Origin: Cyanobacterium stanieri LEGE 03274
GTDB taxonomy: Bacteria > Cyanobacteriota > Cyanobacteriia > Cyanobacteriales > Cyanobacteriaceae
Length of the DNA stretch: 64,000 nucleotides
Assembly: GCF_015207825.1 (NCBI RefSeq)
Contig: NZ_JADEWC010000013.1
Location: forward strand, 22,304-86,303
Direction: 5' to 3'
Shown here piece after piece: positions 27,070 to 35,652 of the stretch; position 1 is the stretch's first letter, and each line of letters opens with the position of its first letter. A program made the position numbers and the translations under genes. The notes below the pieces were generated by a model, which worked only from the letters and a program-made list of their open reading frames with translations, had not been told where the DNA came from and searched no databases.

Positions 27070-27936
27070 ATGAAAACGCAATTAATAGGTTTAAAGGCTG
27101 ATGATTTTCGACATCCTCTTGATTTACAGGCAACCACTAATCTTAAACAGTTACCGGGGTTAGATATTGCCATGAGAGGTATTTTGGGTTCGGTGGCAGA
27201 GGATTTTTTCTATTTAAATAATATTGCTTCTAGTATTTTGATTAGTGAAAGACAACTTCCCCATCTTCATCAACTTTTGTTAAATGCTTCTTCTATCCTT
27301 GATATAGATGCGCCTCAACTTTATCTTAAACAAAATCCTGTTCCTAATGCTTACACTTTGGCTATTAGGGGGAAAAAACCTTTTATGGTGATTCATACTT
27401 CTTTGTTGGAAATTTTGACGGATGAGGAGGTTGAAGCGGTAATAGCCCATGAGTTAGGACATTTGAAGTGTGAACATGGGGTATATCTTACCCTTGCTAA
27501 TTTAATTGTTTTGGCTACTAATTTGTTACCTAGTTGGGGTAGTCTTTTGGCTCAGTCGATGCAAAATCAGTTGCTACAATGGTTACGCTGTGCTGAGTTT
27601 AGTTGCGATCGCGCGGCACTCTTGGTAGCTCAAGATCCTAAAATTGTTATGTCTGTACTGATGAAGTTAACGGGCGGCTCACCTTCTTTGGCTTCTAAAT
27701 TAAGTTTAGATGCTTTTATGGAACAGGTGAAAGATTATCAACAAATGAGCAATACTGACATCGGTGAAATGCTTCAGGATATGCAAACAGCTCAGTTAAC
27801 CCATCCTCTTCCTATATTACGGGCAAAGGCGATCGAAAGTTGGTCTCGTTCTTCTACATATTATGACTTGCTAGAAAGGGAAAAAGTTAGTTATAATAGT
27901 CAAGGTCATACCAAGGGCGGATGGCGAAATTGGTAG
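27070..27936 (+). CDS. M48 family metallopeptidase
   Basis: 288 residues. The zinc motif is HELGH at 127-131 within AVIAHELGHLKCEHG, and a downstream Glu/Asp-containing CAEFSCDRAALL provides the third ligand (ExxxD type). The preceding PNAYTLAIRGKKPFMVIH is typical of HtpX/Oma1-like catalytic domains. Only short hydrophobic stretches follow, so it is probably membrane-associated rather than multi-spanning. The last 22 bases, including the TAG stop, lie inside the tRNA-Leu gene that begins at 27915. Confidence 0.9.
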   Translation: MKTQLIGLKADDFRHPLDLQATTNLKQLPGLDIAMRGILGSVAEDFFYLNNIASSILISERQLPHLHQLLLNASSILDIDAPQLYLKQNPVPNAYTLAIRGKKPFMVIHTSLLEILTDEEVEAVIAHELGHLKCEHGVYLTLANLIVLATNLLPSWGSLLAQSMQNQLLQWLRCAEFSCDRAALLVAQDPKIVMSVLMKLTGGSPSLASKLSLDAFMEQVKDYQQMSNTDIGEMLQDMQTAQLTHPLPILRAKAIESWSRSSTYYDLLEREKVSYNSQGHTKGGWRNW

Positions 27937-27996
27937 ACGCACCACACTCAAAATGTGGCGACTTCGGTCATGCGAGTTCGAGTCTCGCTCTGCCCA
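27915..27996 (+). tRNA. tRNA-Leu (anticodon CAA)
   Basis: 82 bases. The acceptor arms GGGCGGA and TCTGCCC pair with one G-U, and the discriminator is A at 27996. The D arm has GGCGAAATTGGTAGACGC, typical of class II Leu tRNAs. The anticodon stem CCACA/TGTGG closes the loop CTCAAAA, giving CAA. A variable arm (GCGACTTCGGTCAT) and the T arm GCGAGTTCGAGTCTCGC follow. CCA is not encoded. The 5' end overlaps the M48 protease gene by 22 bases. Confidence 0.96.
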
Positions 27997-28329
27997 TACA
28001 TTCATTTTGCTAGTTTCTATTTGTATAGTGAGAGATAAATGATTGTTTAAAGCATAAGGTACAATCTACACGGGTCTTGGAATCGGAAGGTTGATAAAAT
28101 ATCGCTTAACCGAAGGAAGATTTTCTTTGGTGAAAACTAATATCAAGCCAAGATAATTGAGTATGGGAAAATGCTCTTGCTTTTCGCTACTAATGATGGC
28201 AAGTTAAATTTTTTATTAACTCTTGTTTTCTTCACGTCATAAAAGGTATTAATACGAAAATAATTTGTTACAACGTCATTTAACTTGTTAATGTACAATA
28301 GCACCAAACTTTGATACATTCCTTTAGAA
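27997..28329. other. Gap between two convergent tRNA-Leu genes
   Basis: 333 bases with no supported gene. A short match to the MITE family (AAGGTACAATCTA near 28058) suggests a decayed copy, but the hairpin cores are missing. No strong terminator hairpin for either tRNA was seen by eye. Confidence 0.5.
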
Positions 28330-28410
28330 TGCGGACGGAGAGACTCGAACTCTCACATCAGAGATACTAGAACCTAAATCTAGCGCGTCTACCAATTCCG
28401 CCACGTCCGC
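28330..28410 (-). tRNA. tRNA-Leu (anticodon UAG)
   Basis: 81 bases on the reverse strand, 5' end at 28410. The acceptor arms GCGGACG and CGTCCGC pair perfectly, with discriminator A (28330). The D arm is GGCGGAATTGGTAGACGC. The anticodon stem CTAGA/TCTAG closes the loop TTTAGGT, giving UAG. A long variable arm and the T arm GAGAGTTCGAGTCTCTC are present. No encoded CCA. It faces tRNA-Leu(CAA) tail to tail. Confidence 0.96.
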
Positions 28411-28466
28411 TTTAAACAAGACCGAATACTATATTAACATTATATAGATAAAAAATCAAGTCTTAA

Positions 28467-29018
28467 TTATTGATGAGTACCAAAGCGCATTTGGGTAAGG
28501 GCTTTTTGGGTTTTACTATCAAGGGAATTGAATAAAAAACGCCCCTGGGATTTGTTACGGGAGCGATGGTTGCGTTTTTCTTTTCTGTGGGTTGTGTCAA
28601 CTTCTTTGGCAAGGAGTTGAGCTGACATCCATTCTGCCCCATATCCTACCACGGTATGACGTTGGGCTTGATCGGAGGTGGCGACTATAATTCTGGTGCT
28701 AGTGTCGGGATTTTTGCGTTTAAAGGAGGCACAATATTTTTCGATATAGCTGTCGGCTGTTTCGTTGTATGATGTGTAGTGTATCCAAAGGCGATCGCTA
28801 TATTTTTCTTTATATCCTGGGGTTTTTTGATAGTGGGCATCAAAAACAACTTTAGTATCTAGCGCTTTATAACCAGTATAGTTAACGAGGGTGTCTAATA
28901 AAGATTGTCGGGCATATTCTAAGCCGTTTTTATCCCTTATGCGTTTAAGGGAATTCCATGCCCCAATTATGTTGTAACCATCTACCAGCAAAATAATTTG
29001 AGAAGTAGTAGAAACCAT
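28467..29018 (-). CDS. NYN domain protein (YacP/Rae1-like RNase)
   Basis: 183 residues. The N-terminal LLVDGYNIIGAW gives the first metal-binding Asp of the NYN/PIN-like fold, with VVFDAHY, NETADSYIEKY and IIVATSDQAQRHTV providing further acidic residues. The C-terminal 40 residues are very basic (HRKEKRNHRSRNK). Family knowledge: Bacillus Rae1/YacP is a ribosome-associated endoribonuclease. An RNase role is therefore plausible; the target is unknown. It stands alone next to a tRNA gene. Confidence 0.85.
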   Translation of the reverse strand: MVSTTSQIILLVDGYNIIGAWNSLKRIRDKNGLEYARQSLLDTLVNYTGYKALDTKVVFDAHYQKTPGYKEKYSDRLWIHYTSYNETADSYIEKYCASFKRKNPDTSTRIIVATSDQAQRHTVVGYGAEWMSAQLLAKEVDTTHRKEKRNHRSRNKSQGRFLFNSLDSKTQKALTQMRFGTHQ

Positions 29019-29409
29019 TTTCCTGCATATATCCTTATTTTATGGGTTTATCTGTCTTGATGTCATAATGTTAAATTTTAGCAAAATTTTATAATTGTCG
29101 GTGTATGAATATTGACAGTTTAGGAAAAACCGTTAGTTATGGAAAACTATTCCCCATTCTCAATTTAAACCAAGGCTATTTTTGCTACAAACCCTTGGTA
29201 GTGATTAATGAATGAGGAATAAATTACACTAAAGCCTAAATACAGATTGATGTTTACTCCTCTGGGTGGAATTGGTGTTATGCTAAATCCTCTTCAGAAA
29301 ATGGCATTGCTTAATGATGGTATGAAATATAATTAAATAACACCAGAGATTGAGACTTTACAATAGTATCACTATTGCTTGTTCCCTTTCTCCATGAGAA
29401 ATCATCGCT
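29019..29409. other. Intergenic region without a supported gene
   Basis: 391 bases between the NYN gene and the repeat next to the HNH gene. No open frame with family features and no tRNA. It contains the promoter side of the NYN gene. Nothing else could be recognised. Confidence 0.5.
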
Positions 29410-29521
29410 AAAATCAGCAATACCCAGCAAATATATCATCACTCGCCTTGCGATGAATTACAAGGCTAACAGTTTATCGTTCAATTAATTGAACTAAGGT
29501 ATATTTTGATTCACTGATTTA
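29410..29521 (+). mobile_element. MITE-like repeat, family 2, copy D1
   Basis: 112 bases. The tips are AAATCAG at left and CTGATTT at right, an inverted pair. Inside are ATATATCATCACTC, hairpin 1 CCTTGCGATGAATTACAAGG, CTAACAGTTTATC, hairpin 2 GTTCAATTAATTGAAC and AAGGTATATTTTGATTCA. Copy D2 at 54663 is nearly identical across the core. The right tip abuts the stop codon of the HNH gene. Confidence 0.7.
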
Positions 29522-30019
29522 TTAAATGCCAATGACATATTTTCTCCATTCATGGTTAAGGTTATCCTTGGTACATTTAACTATTTCAAAGTGTAAACTA
29601 CTGTAAGGCTTTCTGGGTTGAACCAGTAAGGGCATTTGAGCTTCCTTAGGAGTTCGATTTCCTTTCCTAATGTTGCATCTTACACAGGCTGTAACTAGAT
29701 TTTCCCAACTATCGGGGCCGCCCCTAGAGCGAGGAATTACGTGATCTAGTGTTAGTTTTTCCCCTCTATAATTACAATATTGACATGAGTGGCGATCGCG
29801 CTCTAAAATATTTTTACGAGTTAGGGGAATTTCTTTATAAGGGACTTTGACATAATACCGTAACCTAATCACCGAGGGTAACGGGAATGTGTGACAAAGA
29901 AATGTGCTATGATGCTCTAATTGTTCTGCCTTGCCTTTTATTAACAGAATTACCGCTCTTTTCCAACTGGTGATATTTAGCGGTTCATAGGAGGCATTTA
30001 AGACTAAAACCTTACCCAT
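29522..30019 (-). CDS. HNH endonuclease family protein
   Basis: 165 residues from ATG 30019 (MGKVLVLNASYEPLN, the usual family start); an earlier in-frame start at 30064 would add 15 residues. The HNH motif is split by zinc-binding Cys pairs: CQYC near residue 78, then LDHVIPRSRGG, the NLVTAC segment, CVRCN and a closing KGNRTP. This form is very common in cyanobacteria and is not linked here to restriction or mobile genes. Its biological role is unknown. A MITE-like repeat lies directly at its 3' end. Confidence 0.9.
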   Translation of the reverse strand: MGKVLVLNASYEPLNITSWKRAVILLIKGKAEQLEHHSTFLCHTFPLPSVIRLRYYVKVPYKEIPLTRKNILERDRHSCQYCNYRGEKLTLDHVIPRSRGGPDSWENLVTACVRCNIRKGNRTPKEAQMPLLVQPRKPYSSLHFEIVKCTKDNLNHEWRKYVIGI

Positions 30020-30133
30020 AAACGTCTTTTCTTCCAAGGATTTATTGCTGATACTAGCACACACAACGAATTTATTGCACGAATTGGGGACGACAATTAA
30101 AATTAATTTGTACCAATAAATAATTTTTTAAAA

Positions 30134-30412
30134 ATGAGTGAGATTATTGATCAAACTGTGAGCGATCGCATTTGTAAACATATGAATGATGATCATCAAG
30201 ATGCTATAATGTTATATGCTCAGGCCTTCGCTAAAATCAATGATGTTCAAAGTGCTACCATGATTTCCATTGACCATGAGGGCATGAATATTGCTGTTAA
30301 TAATGAAGTTGAAAACCCCGTCAGGATTAATTTCGATCATACCCTAGCCGATGCTAAGGATGCCCATACAACCCTCGTGGAAATGATCAAAACTGCTAAG
30401 GCACAACAATAA
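30134..30412 (+). CDS. DUF2470 domain protein
   Basis: 92 residues. It consists of the DUF2470 module alone: an N-terminal helix with HMNDDHQDAIMLYAQAF, then MISIDHEGMNIAV and a C-terminal amphipathic helix. The module is related to the C-terminal part of pyridoxamine-phosphate-oxidase-like haem proteins (HugZ type), where HxxxHQDA-like residues contact haem or flavin (family knowledge). The function of the stand-alone protein is not established. It converges on the diguanylate cyclase gene with a 21-base gap. Confidence 0.85.
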   Translation: MSEIIDQTVSDRICKHMNDDHQDAIMLYAQAFAKINDVQSATMISIDHEGMNIAVNNEVENPVRINFDHTLADAKDAHTTLVEMIKTAKAQQ

Positions 30413-30433
30413 TTTCCCATTCACGGTTAAGTG

Positions 30434-31972
30434 TTAGGGATAAACAAAGGTTTTAAATTGATTTCTACCTTCTTGCTTCGCTAGATATAAAGCCTCATCG
30501 GCTTTTTGAATCAAATTATCGGGATTATCCTCATAACTCGGAATGGTAGTGGCAATACCTATACTGAGGGTAAGATATTTTGATACCTCTGATGATTCGT
30601 GGGGAATCTCTAAAAGTGCGATCGCCCCTTGAACTTTTTTGGCCACCACCACCGCATCATCAACATTAGTATGAGGCAACACAATTATAAATTCTTCTCC
30701 CCCATATCGAGCCACCATATCAGAAGAATTACGAATCACAGACTGTAAACATTGAGCAACCATCGTTAAACACTCATCCCCCTGCAGATGTCCGTAAAAA
30801 TCATTATATTGCTTAAAATAATCCACATCTATCAATAGCAAAGATAAACACTTTTTGTGCCTAATCAACATATCCCATTGTTGTTGTAAAAACTCCTCAA
30901 AATATCCCCGATTAGCTATTTGAGTAAGACTATCAACATAAGCTATTTTTTCTAAAAATCTATTAGTATTACGTAAATTTGCCTGAATTATTTCTAATTC
31001 TTTCGTCCTTTCTTTTACCTTTTCTTCCAAACTTTCTAAGGTATCATTTAACCTATTCTCAGTTATTTTTTTCTCCGCCAAAATAGCCGATAAAATCAAA
31101 GTTACCATAGAAATTACTCCAGTAAATGACTGCAATAAAATCAAAGATAAATTAACAGAATCCTTGACAAATGCACCATATCCCCGACTTGTAGAAATAA
31201 TCGCCATTAAAGCAATCATACTCACCAATAAACTAGCATGAAAACTTTTAAGCCTAAAAACAGCCCAGATAATCGGCGGAAAAATTAAATATTCCACAGG
31301 ATAACCCAAAATAAAAGTTAAACTGCAAGTACAAAAAACAATCACCATTAAAATTAAAACTTCTCCCCTTGTTGCGCCAGGAGACATAACATCTTTTTTA
31401 TTCCATAACATAATGGTAGGGGAAAAAATTAAGTGGGCTAATGCGCTACCCAACCACCAAGTAACCAAAGAATAGGAGTATTCATTCAAAGTAATGATAT
31501 TTAAAATCAATAACGCAGAAACCCCCATTAAAGCTGAAATAATCGGCGATAAAATTACCGCCCCAATGAAGACACAAACCGACTGAGTATTGATAAAAAC
31601 GTCTTTACTAACCGCAAATCTTCTAATTATCCATGTAGCAATTATGGGCTGAAAACAGTTAGCTAAAGCACAACTTATCTGGATAAAAGCAAAGCTAAAA
31701 AATGATAAGTCAGGGCTAATTCTTTGTAATGAAGGGGTAAGCCCGATAATAGACGCTAAACTTATACCGGGGAAAACCTGAATACCATACTTTAATACGA
31801 GGGGTAAAGTTATGGCGGAAGGAAACCACACAGAAGCTACTTCAGATTGAAGGGTACTAAATTGATGACTAGCATTAATTCCAATAATATAAAGTAGTAC
31901 CAGTAGCACATTGATACTGATTAAAAATAAGTTTGATTTTTCTGTTTCTCTGTGTAGTTGTATAAAGACCAC
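30434..31972 (-). CDS. MASE1-GGDEF diguanylate cyclase
   Basis: 512 residues from GTG 31972. Residues 1-300 contain about eight to ten membrane helices of the MASE1 sensor type (SEVASVWFPSAITLPLVLKYG). A coiled coil (EEKVKERTKELEIIQ) precedes a GGDEF domain with DVDYFKQYNDFYGH and an intact GGEEF active site. The product inhibition site is not canonical: the position expected to be RxxD reads NSSD. Family role: synthesises c-di-GMP at the inner membrane in response to an unknown ligand. No EAL domain. Confidence 0.9.
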   Translation of the reverse strand: MVFIQLHRETEKSNLFLISINVLLVLLYIIGINASHQFSTLQSEVASVWFPSAITLPLVLKYGIQVFPGISLASIIGLTPSLQRISPDLSFFSFAFIQISCALANCFQPIIATWIIRRFAVSKDVFINTQSVCVFIGAVILSPIISALMGVSALLILNIITLNEYSYSLVTWWLGSALAHLIFSPTIMLWNKKDVMSPGATRGEVLILMVIVFCTCSLTFILGYPVEYLIFPPIIWAVFRLKSFHASLLVSMIALMAIISTSRGYGAFVKDSVNLSLILLQSFTGVISMVTLILSAILAEKKITENRLNDTLESLEEKVKERTKELEIIQANLRNTNRFLEKIAYVDSLTQIANRGYFEEFLQQQWDMLIRHKKCLSLLLIDVDYFKQYNDFYGHLQGDECLTMVAQCLQSVIRNSSDMVARYGGEEFIIVLPHTNVDDAVVVAKKVQGAIALLEIPHESSEVSKYLTLSIGIATTIPSYEDNPDNLIQKADEALYLAKQEGRNQFKTFVYP

Positions 31973-32434
31973 CTGTAAAATATTATTTGAGAGTCTATCT
32001 TAACGTTAAAGAGTAGATACTATCAAAATAATAAAATATTTGTTAATAATCATCTATGGAAGATTATATATTACAAGAAAATATCTATCGTCTGCTTTTT
32101 TAGTATTGCTAATAAAGGTTATTCCTGGATGATGTATTTCTCTTATAAGTGTAAGTTGTATTTTTTATAATCAAATTTTTTTTTTCATGAATAAGATGTT
32201 TTTAAATACTTAAAATATCCTTAACTGAGTATTTAATATAATTAATTTATACGGTATAATTACTTCAATGATGTTTAAAATAATTTTCTTTTCTAAAAGT
32301 ATTATCAAAGGAATATTGTTGCATCAGATAGCGTTTTATTCCAACATTTATTAATTATAAGTATTTTTAAAATTAGTTAAAAAATATTCGATACAAATAA
32401 TTTTTGTTAATAATTTTCTTTAGTATTTATTTTA
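31973..32434. other. AT-rich intergenic region without a supported gene
   Basis: 462 bases between the diguanylate cyclase start and the EcfT stop, both on the reverse strand. Extremely AT-rich. It must hold the cyclase promoter and any EcfT terminator. No clear hairpin with T tract, RNA gene or coding frame was recognised. Confidence 0.5.
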
Positions 32435-33310
32435 TTACATTTGTCCAATAGCCACTCTAAATAACCAAAAAATGACTAAGAAAAATAGGGCGACCACATC
32501 ATTAGTTTTTATCCTGGATTCGTGCCATTGAACTTCGTGGTTTTTTGGGTTTGTAAATCCTCGAGACTCCATAGCGATCGCAATTTGTTCCGCCCTTAAT
32601 AAAATATTTTCTAACAATTTTTCCATGACAATTACCCATATTTGAACACTTTTTTTAATACCTAATTTACGCCATTTTATAGCCCGAGTACGAATAGAGC
32701 GAATTAAATTTTGGATTTCTTCTAATACTAAAGGAATAAAACGAAGGGACAGAGTGAGGGTTAAAATCATTTCGGTAACGGGAAATTTAAACCGATTTAA
32801 GGGAGATAATAAATCTTCAATTCCTGCGGTAATTTCTTCGGGGGCGGTGGTTAATAAAAATAGATTACTACTATAAATTAAGGTAAAAAATAAGGTACTT
32901 ACTCTAATGGCTAAATCAAAAGATCTTCTAGTAACATTAAAGTTGCCAAAACTATATAAGATATATTGATAGTCAGTGGGTTGATTAATATTAATATCAC
33001 TTTCTGGCAAACGAGGTTGATAATTAATACTTAATCCATCAGGAGCAAAAGCTGTTAAAATAAATATCAAAATACCTACTAATAACAACCAAGTTATTTG
33101 TTTTTTTTGCACTCGCCAAGGAATAAAAGATAACCAAGTAATTAATAATAAGAAGATTACCAAAAAAATGCGCCATGAACTATTGGCTAATAAAGGAGAT
33201 AATATTAAACTCATTAACCATCCTAATTTTACCCTCGGATCTAGTCTATGAAGCCAAGAAAATGGTTTTTCTATATATAAGCCAATGGGGAGCGATCGCA
33301 ATAAATCCAT
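32435..33310 (-). CDS. Energy-coupling factor transporter transmembrane protein (EcfT/CbiQ family)
   Basis: 291 residues. Five to six membrane helices. The coupling region before the last helices has the family motifs ITLTLSLRFIPLVLEEIQNL and AEQIAIAMESRGF. EcfT links a substrate-binding S component to two ATPases for vitamin or metal uptake (family knowledge). No S component or ATPase gene is adjacent, as is usual for a shared (group II-like) module in cyanobacteria. Substrate unknown; cobalt, biotin or other vitamins are possible. Confidence 0.88.
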   Translation of the reverse strand: MDLLRSLPIGLYIEKPFSWLHRLDPRVKLGWLMSLILSPLLANSSWRIFLVIFLLLITWLSFIPWRVQKKQITWLLLVGILIFILTAFAPDGLSINYQPRLPESDININQPTDYQYILYSFGNFNVTRRSFDLAIRVSTLFFTLIYSSNLFLLTTAPEEITAGIEDLLSPLNRFKFPVTEMILTLTLSLRFIPLVLEEIQNLIRSIRTRAIKWRKLGIKKSVQIWVIVMEKLLENILLRAEQIAIAMESRGFTNPKNHEVQWHESRIKTNDVVALFFLVIFWLFRVAIGQM

Positions 33311-33482
33311 AAAAAAGAATTATCAAAAAAATGATGGTTGACAATTATAACATTCAGATTAAAGTATTTCCATTAATTTAATAAAACAGCCAAAAAGTTG
33401 CGACTTTTAAAATTAAAAGTATAAAATTTAACAAAAAGTTATTACTTTTTAGTAGCAACTGAAAACAAGCAATCATATTATT

Positions 33483-33725
33483 ATGAATACTCAAATTTTT
33501 CCCGCTGTATCCTCCTATGGATATAACTTCGAGTTTATTAGAGACGAGATTAGGGCATTAGTAGAAAAAGGTGTACTAAGTCGTCATCAGCCCATTTATA
33601 GCGTAGCTCAATTTATCCCTGCACGGGAATGGGTTGGGGTAGAAAAAAACCTCGAGGAGCAAGATTTTCTATTGCGCGATCGCATTTCCGACCTTTTAGG
33701 GGCCGAAGAATGGGATAATGACTAG
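33483..33725 (+). CDS. DUF4327 family protein
   Basis: 80 residues, acidic, soluble. It matches the cyanobacterial DUF4327 pattern: FIRDEIRALVEKGVLSRHQPIY, then FIPAREWVGVEKNLEEQDFLLRDRISDLLGAEEW. No membrane segments or catalytic motif. Restricted to cyanobacteria as far as known. Function unknown. Followed by an inverted-repeat hairpin. Confidence 0.85.
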   Translation: MNTQIFPAVSSYGYNFEFIRDEIRALVEKGVLSRHQPIYSVAQFIPAREWVGVEKNLEEQDFLLRDRISDLLGAEEWDND

Positions 33726-33777
33726 GGCTTCTAAAATTGACAATGTACAATGGACAATTGACAATTAAACTTTAAAA

Positions 33778-33798
33778 GGGTTGAAAATATTTCAACCC
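33778..33798 (+). terminator. Perfect hairpin between DUF4327 gene and cystine-lyase-like gene
   Basis: GGGTTGAAA, three bases, then TTTCAACCC: a nine-pair perfect stem with loop ATA. A run of A precedes it and CTCATTTT follows, so it resembles a rho-independent terminator for the upstream gene. However, its 3' arm ends only eight bases before the ATG at 33807, where a ribosome site should be. Confidence 0.6.
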
Positions 33799-33806
33799 CT
33801 CATTTT

Positions 33807-34952
33807 ATGGATATTAAAGAATTAAGAACAGGTTTTAAAGGTTTAGAAGATAAACATTATTTTAATTTTGGTGGTCAAGGAATTCTTGCTGATTCAGTCT
33901 TAGAGACTATTATTAATACTTATAAATATGTTGAAAAAGTAGGCCCTTTTGGTTTAAAAATAAATAGTTGGATTAACGACAATATCAAAAATGTTAAAAG
34001 TGCGATCGCCCTTGAAACTAACAGTAAAATAGAAACTATTACCCTGAGTGAAAATGTCACAGGTAGTTGTAATATTGCCCTTTGGGGCATAGAATGGCAA
34101 CCCGATGATGAAATATTACTCAGTGACGCCGAACATCCTGGAGTAATTGCTAGTATCAAAGAAATTAGTAGAAGATTTGGTGTCAAAGTTTGCACCTTTC
34201 CCCTCACCCTCAACCCAGGAAACCCCGTCGAAGTAGTTAAAAATCACCTTACCCCAAACACTCGCCTAGTCGTCATCAGCCATGTATTGTGGAATACGGG
34301 GCAAGTATTACCCCTCAAACAAATCAGCCAAGTATGTCATCAATACCCCAGTAAAAAACCTATCCAAATTCTTGTAGATGGCGCCCAATCTGCCGGATTA
34401 ATACCCCTCAACCTGCCCGAAACAGAAGTTGACTTTTATGGATGTACAGGGCATAAATGGTTATGTGGCCCCACGGGAGTCGGTTTTTTGTATGTCAAAG
34501 ACAATTTAACAACTCCCCTCCATCCCACCTTTATCGGTTGGCGTAGCCTTGATTTTAGTAAATCTGATTTACCTTTTGCTTCCGATGGCAGTAGATACGA
34601 AATAGCCACTTCAGCATATCCATTATATGCAGGATTAGCAAGGGCGATCGCCCTTCACCAAGTATGGGGAAACCCTGAGAAACGCTATCAACGCATCTGC
34701 CAACTAAGTGCCTACCTCTGGGAAGAATTAAACAAAATAGAGGGTATCCAATGCCTAAAAAATAGTCCTCCTCCATCGGGATTAGTTTCCTTTTATACCA
34801 ACAACCCTAGCCAATTGGTATCAAACCTAGAAAACAAAAGCTACTATCTGCGCACCCTTGCTTATCCCTCTTGCGTCAGGGCTTGTGTCCATTATTTTAC
34901 CCTCGAATCAGAAATTGAAAGTCTCATAAAACAAATTCGCTCAATGGTTTAA
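33807..34952 (+). CDS. PLP-dependent class V aminotransferase fold, L-cysteine/cystine lyase-like
   Basis: 381 residues. The N-terminal YFNFGGQGILADSV, the cofactor region ISHVLWNTGQVLPL, LVDGAQSAGLIPLNL and the Lys motif CTGHKWLCGPTGVGFLYV are those of class V PLP enzymes. The FNFGGQG start and overall length fit the cyanobacterial L-cysteine/cystine C-S lyase (C-DES) better than IscS/SufS, since the catalytic Cys loop of desulfurases is absent. Expected reaction: cystine to pyruvate, ammonia and cysteine persulfide, providing sulfur for iron-sulfur clusters. Isopenicillin-epimerase-like enzymes are the alternative. Confidence 0.82.
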   Translation: MDIKELRTGFKGLEDKHYFNFGGQGILADSVLETIINTYKYVEKVGPFGLKINSWINDNIKNVKSAIALETNSKIETITLSENVTGSCNIALWGIEWQPDDEILLSDAEHPGVIASIKEISRRFGVKVCTFPLTLNPGNPVEVVKNHLTPNTRLVVISHVLWNTGQVLPLKQISQVCHQYPSKKPIQILVDGAQSAGLIPLNLPETEVDFYGCTGHKWLCGPTGVGFLYVKDNLTTPLHPTFIGWRSLDFSKSDLPFASDGSRYEIATSAYPLYAGLARAIALHQVWGNPEKRYQRICQLSAYLWEELNKIEGIQCLKNSPPPSGLVSFYTNNPSQLVSNLENKSYYLRTLAYPSCVRACVHYFTLESEIESLIKQIRSMV

Positions 34953-34957
34953 AATTA

Positions 34958-34976
34958 GGGTGGGCATTGCTCACCC
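34958..34976. terminator. Hairpin between convergent cystine-lyase-like and ftrV genes
   Basis: GGGTGGGC, ATT, GCTCACCC: eight pairs with one G-U, six bases after the stop at 34952. It lacks a proper T tract but lies in the 39-base convergent gap and may end transcription from either side. Similar GGGTGGGCA hairpins are frequent intergenic repeats in cyanobacteria (general knowledge). Confidence 0.4.
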
Positions 34977-34991
34977 CATAATTGTCCATTA

Positions 34992-35219
34992 TCAATTGTC
35001 AATTGCCATAATCTCATCTTCCCGAAGATGAGCCTTAAACTTTTTGCTAAACTTAACCAAATAAGGAAAATTAGCGCTTACAGGTCTTCCCTGCCACTCT
35101 GTTACAATTTCTATTAACTCTCCTTCCATGCCCTTAATATCAAAAGCAGTCTTCTTATGCTCAGGGTGATGATATACAATTACTGATTCTGTTACCTTAA
35201 TGCGATCGCCTACGTTCAT
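34992..35219 (-). CDS. ftrV: Ferredoxin-thioredoxin reductase variable subunit
   Basis: 75 residues, one SH3-like barrel: VGDRIKVTESVIVYHHPEH, DIKGMEGELIEIV, then FPYLVKFSKKFKAHLREDE. It matches the small variable chain of ferredoxin-thioredoxin reductase, which partners the catalytic FtrC subunit to pass electrons from photosystem I via ferredoxin to thioredoxin. No ftrC nearby. No Cys present, as expected for this subunit. Confidence 0.93.
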   Translation of the reverse strand: MNVGDRIKVTESVIVYHHPEHKKTAFDIKGMEGELIEIVTEWQGRPVSANFPYLVKFSKKFKAHLREDEIMAIDN

Positions 35220-35652
35220 AATTTAGATATAATGATTTGAATAAACTAACTGTTTTAGTTTGCCTTGATTGAATAAGCCTCAGGTTAAGAGAAAAAAACC
35301 TCTAGCATAGACCAGACTAAGAAAATCCAATCTCTCAAGAGGCAACCATATTATTTTTGCACAATCCGTGAGATCTGCAAACCATCTTTATTATCTCATT
35401 GACAAAAATTAACTAATCTTTTTTTCCAATGAAGAATTTATCGATTTAGCAAGAAAATAAATTAGTTTTTCTCAATTTTAAAAATCTTTTTTTTAACAAT
35501 AATAAAAGTTAATGTTTTTTTAATCTTTTACATATCCAAGAAAAATCATAAATTCAATCAAATTGGTAATTATCTTTACAGCGAGTCGGGATCAAGGAAT
35601 GTTAACGTAGATGATGTAAAGATAAACAAAATATAAAAATATCATAATTATT
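35220..35652. other. Divergent intergenic region between ftrV and DUF1830 gene
   Basis: 433 bases containing the promoters of ftrV (leftward) and the DUF1830 gene (rightward). AT-rich with several poly-T/poly-A tracts. No RNA gene or coding frame was recognised. Confidence 0.5.
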
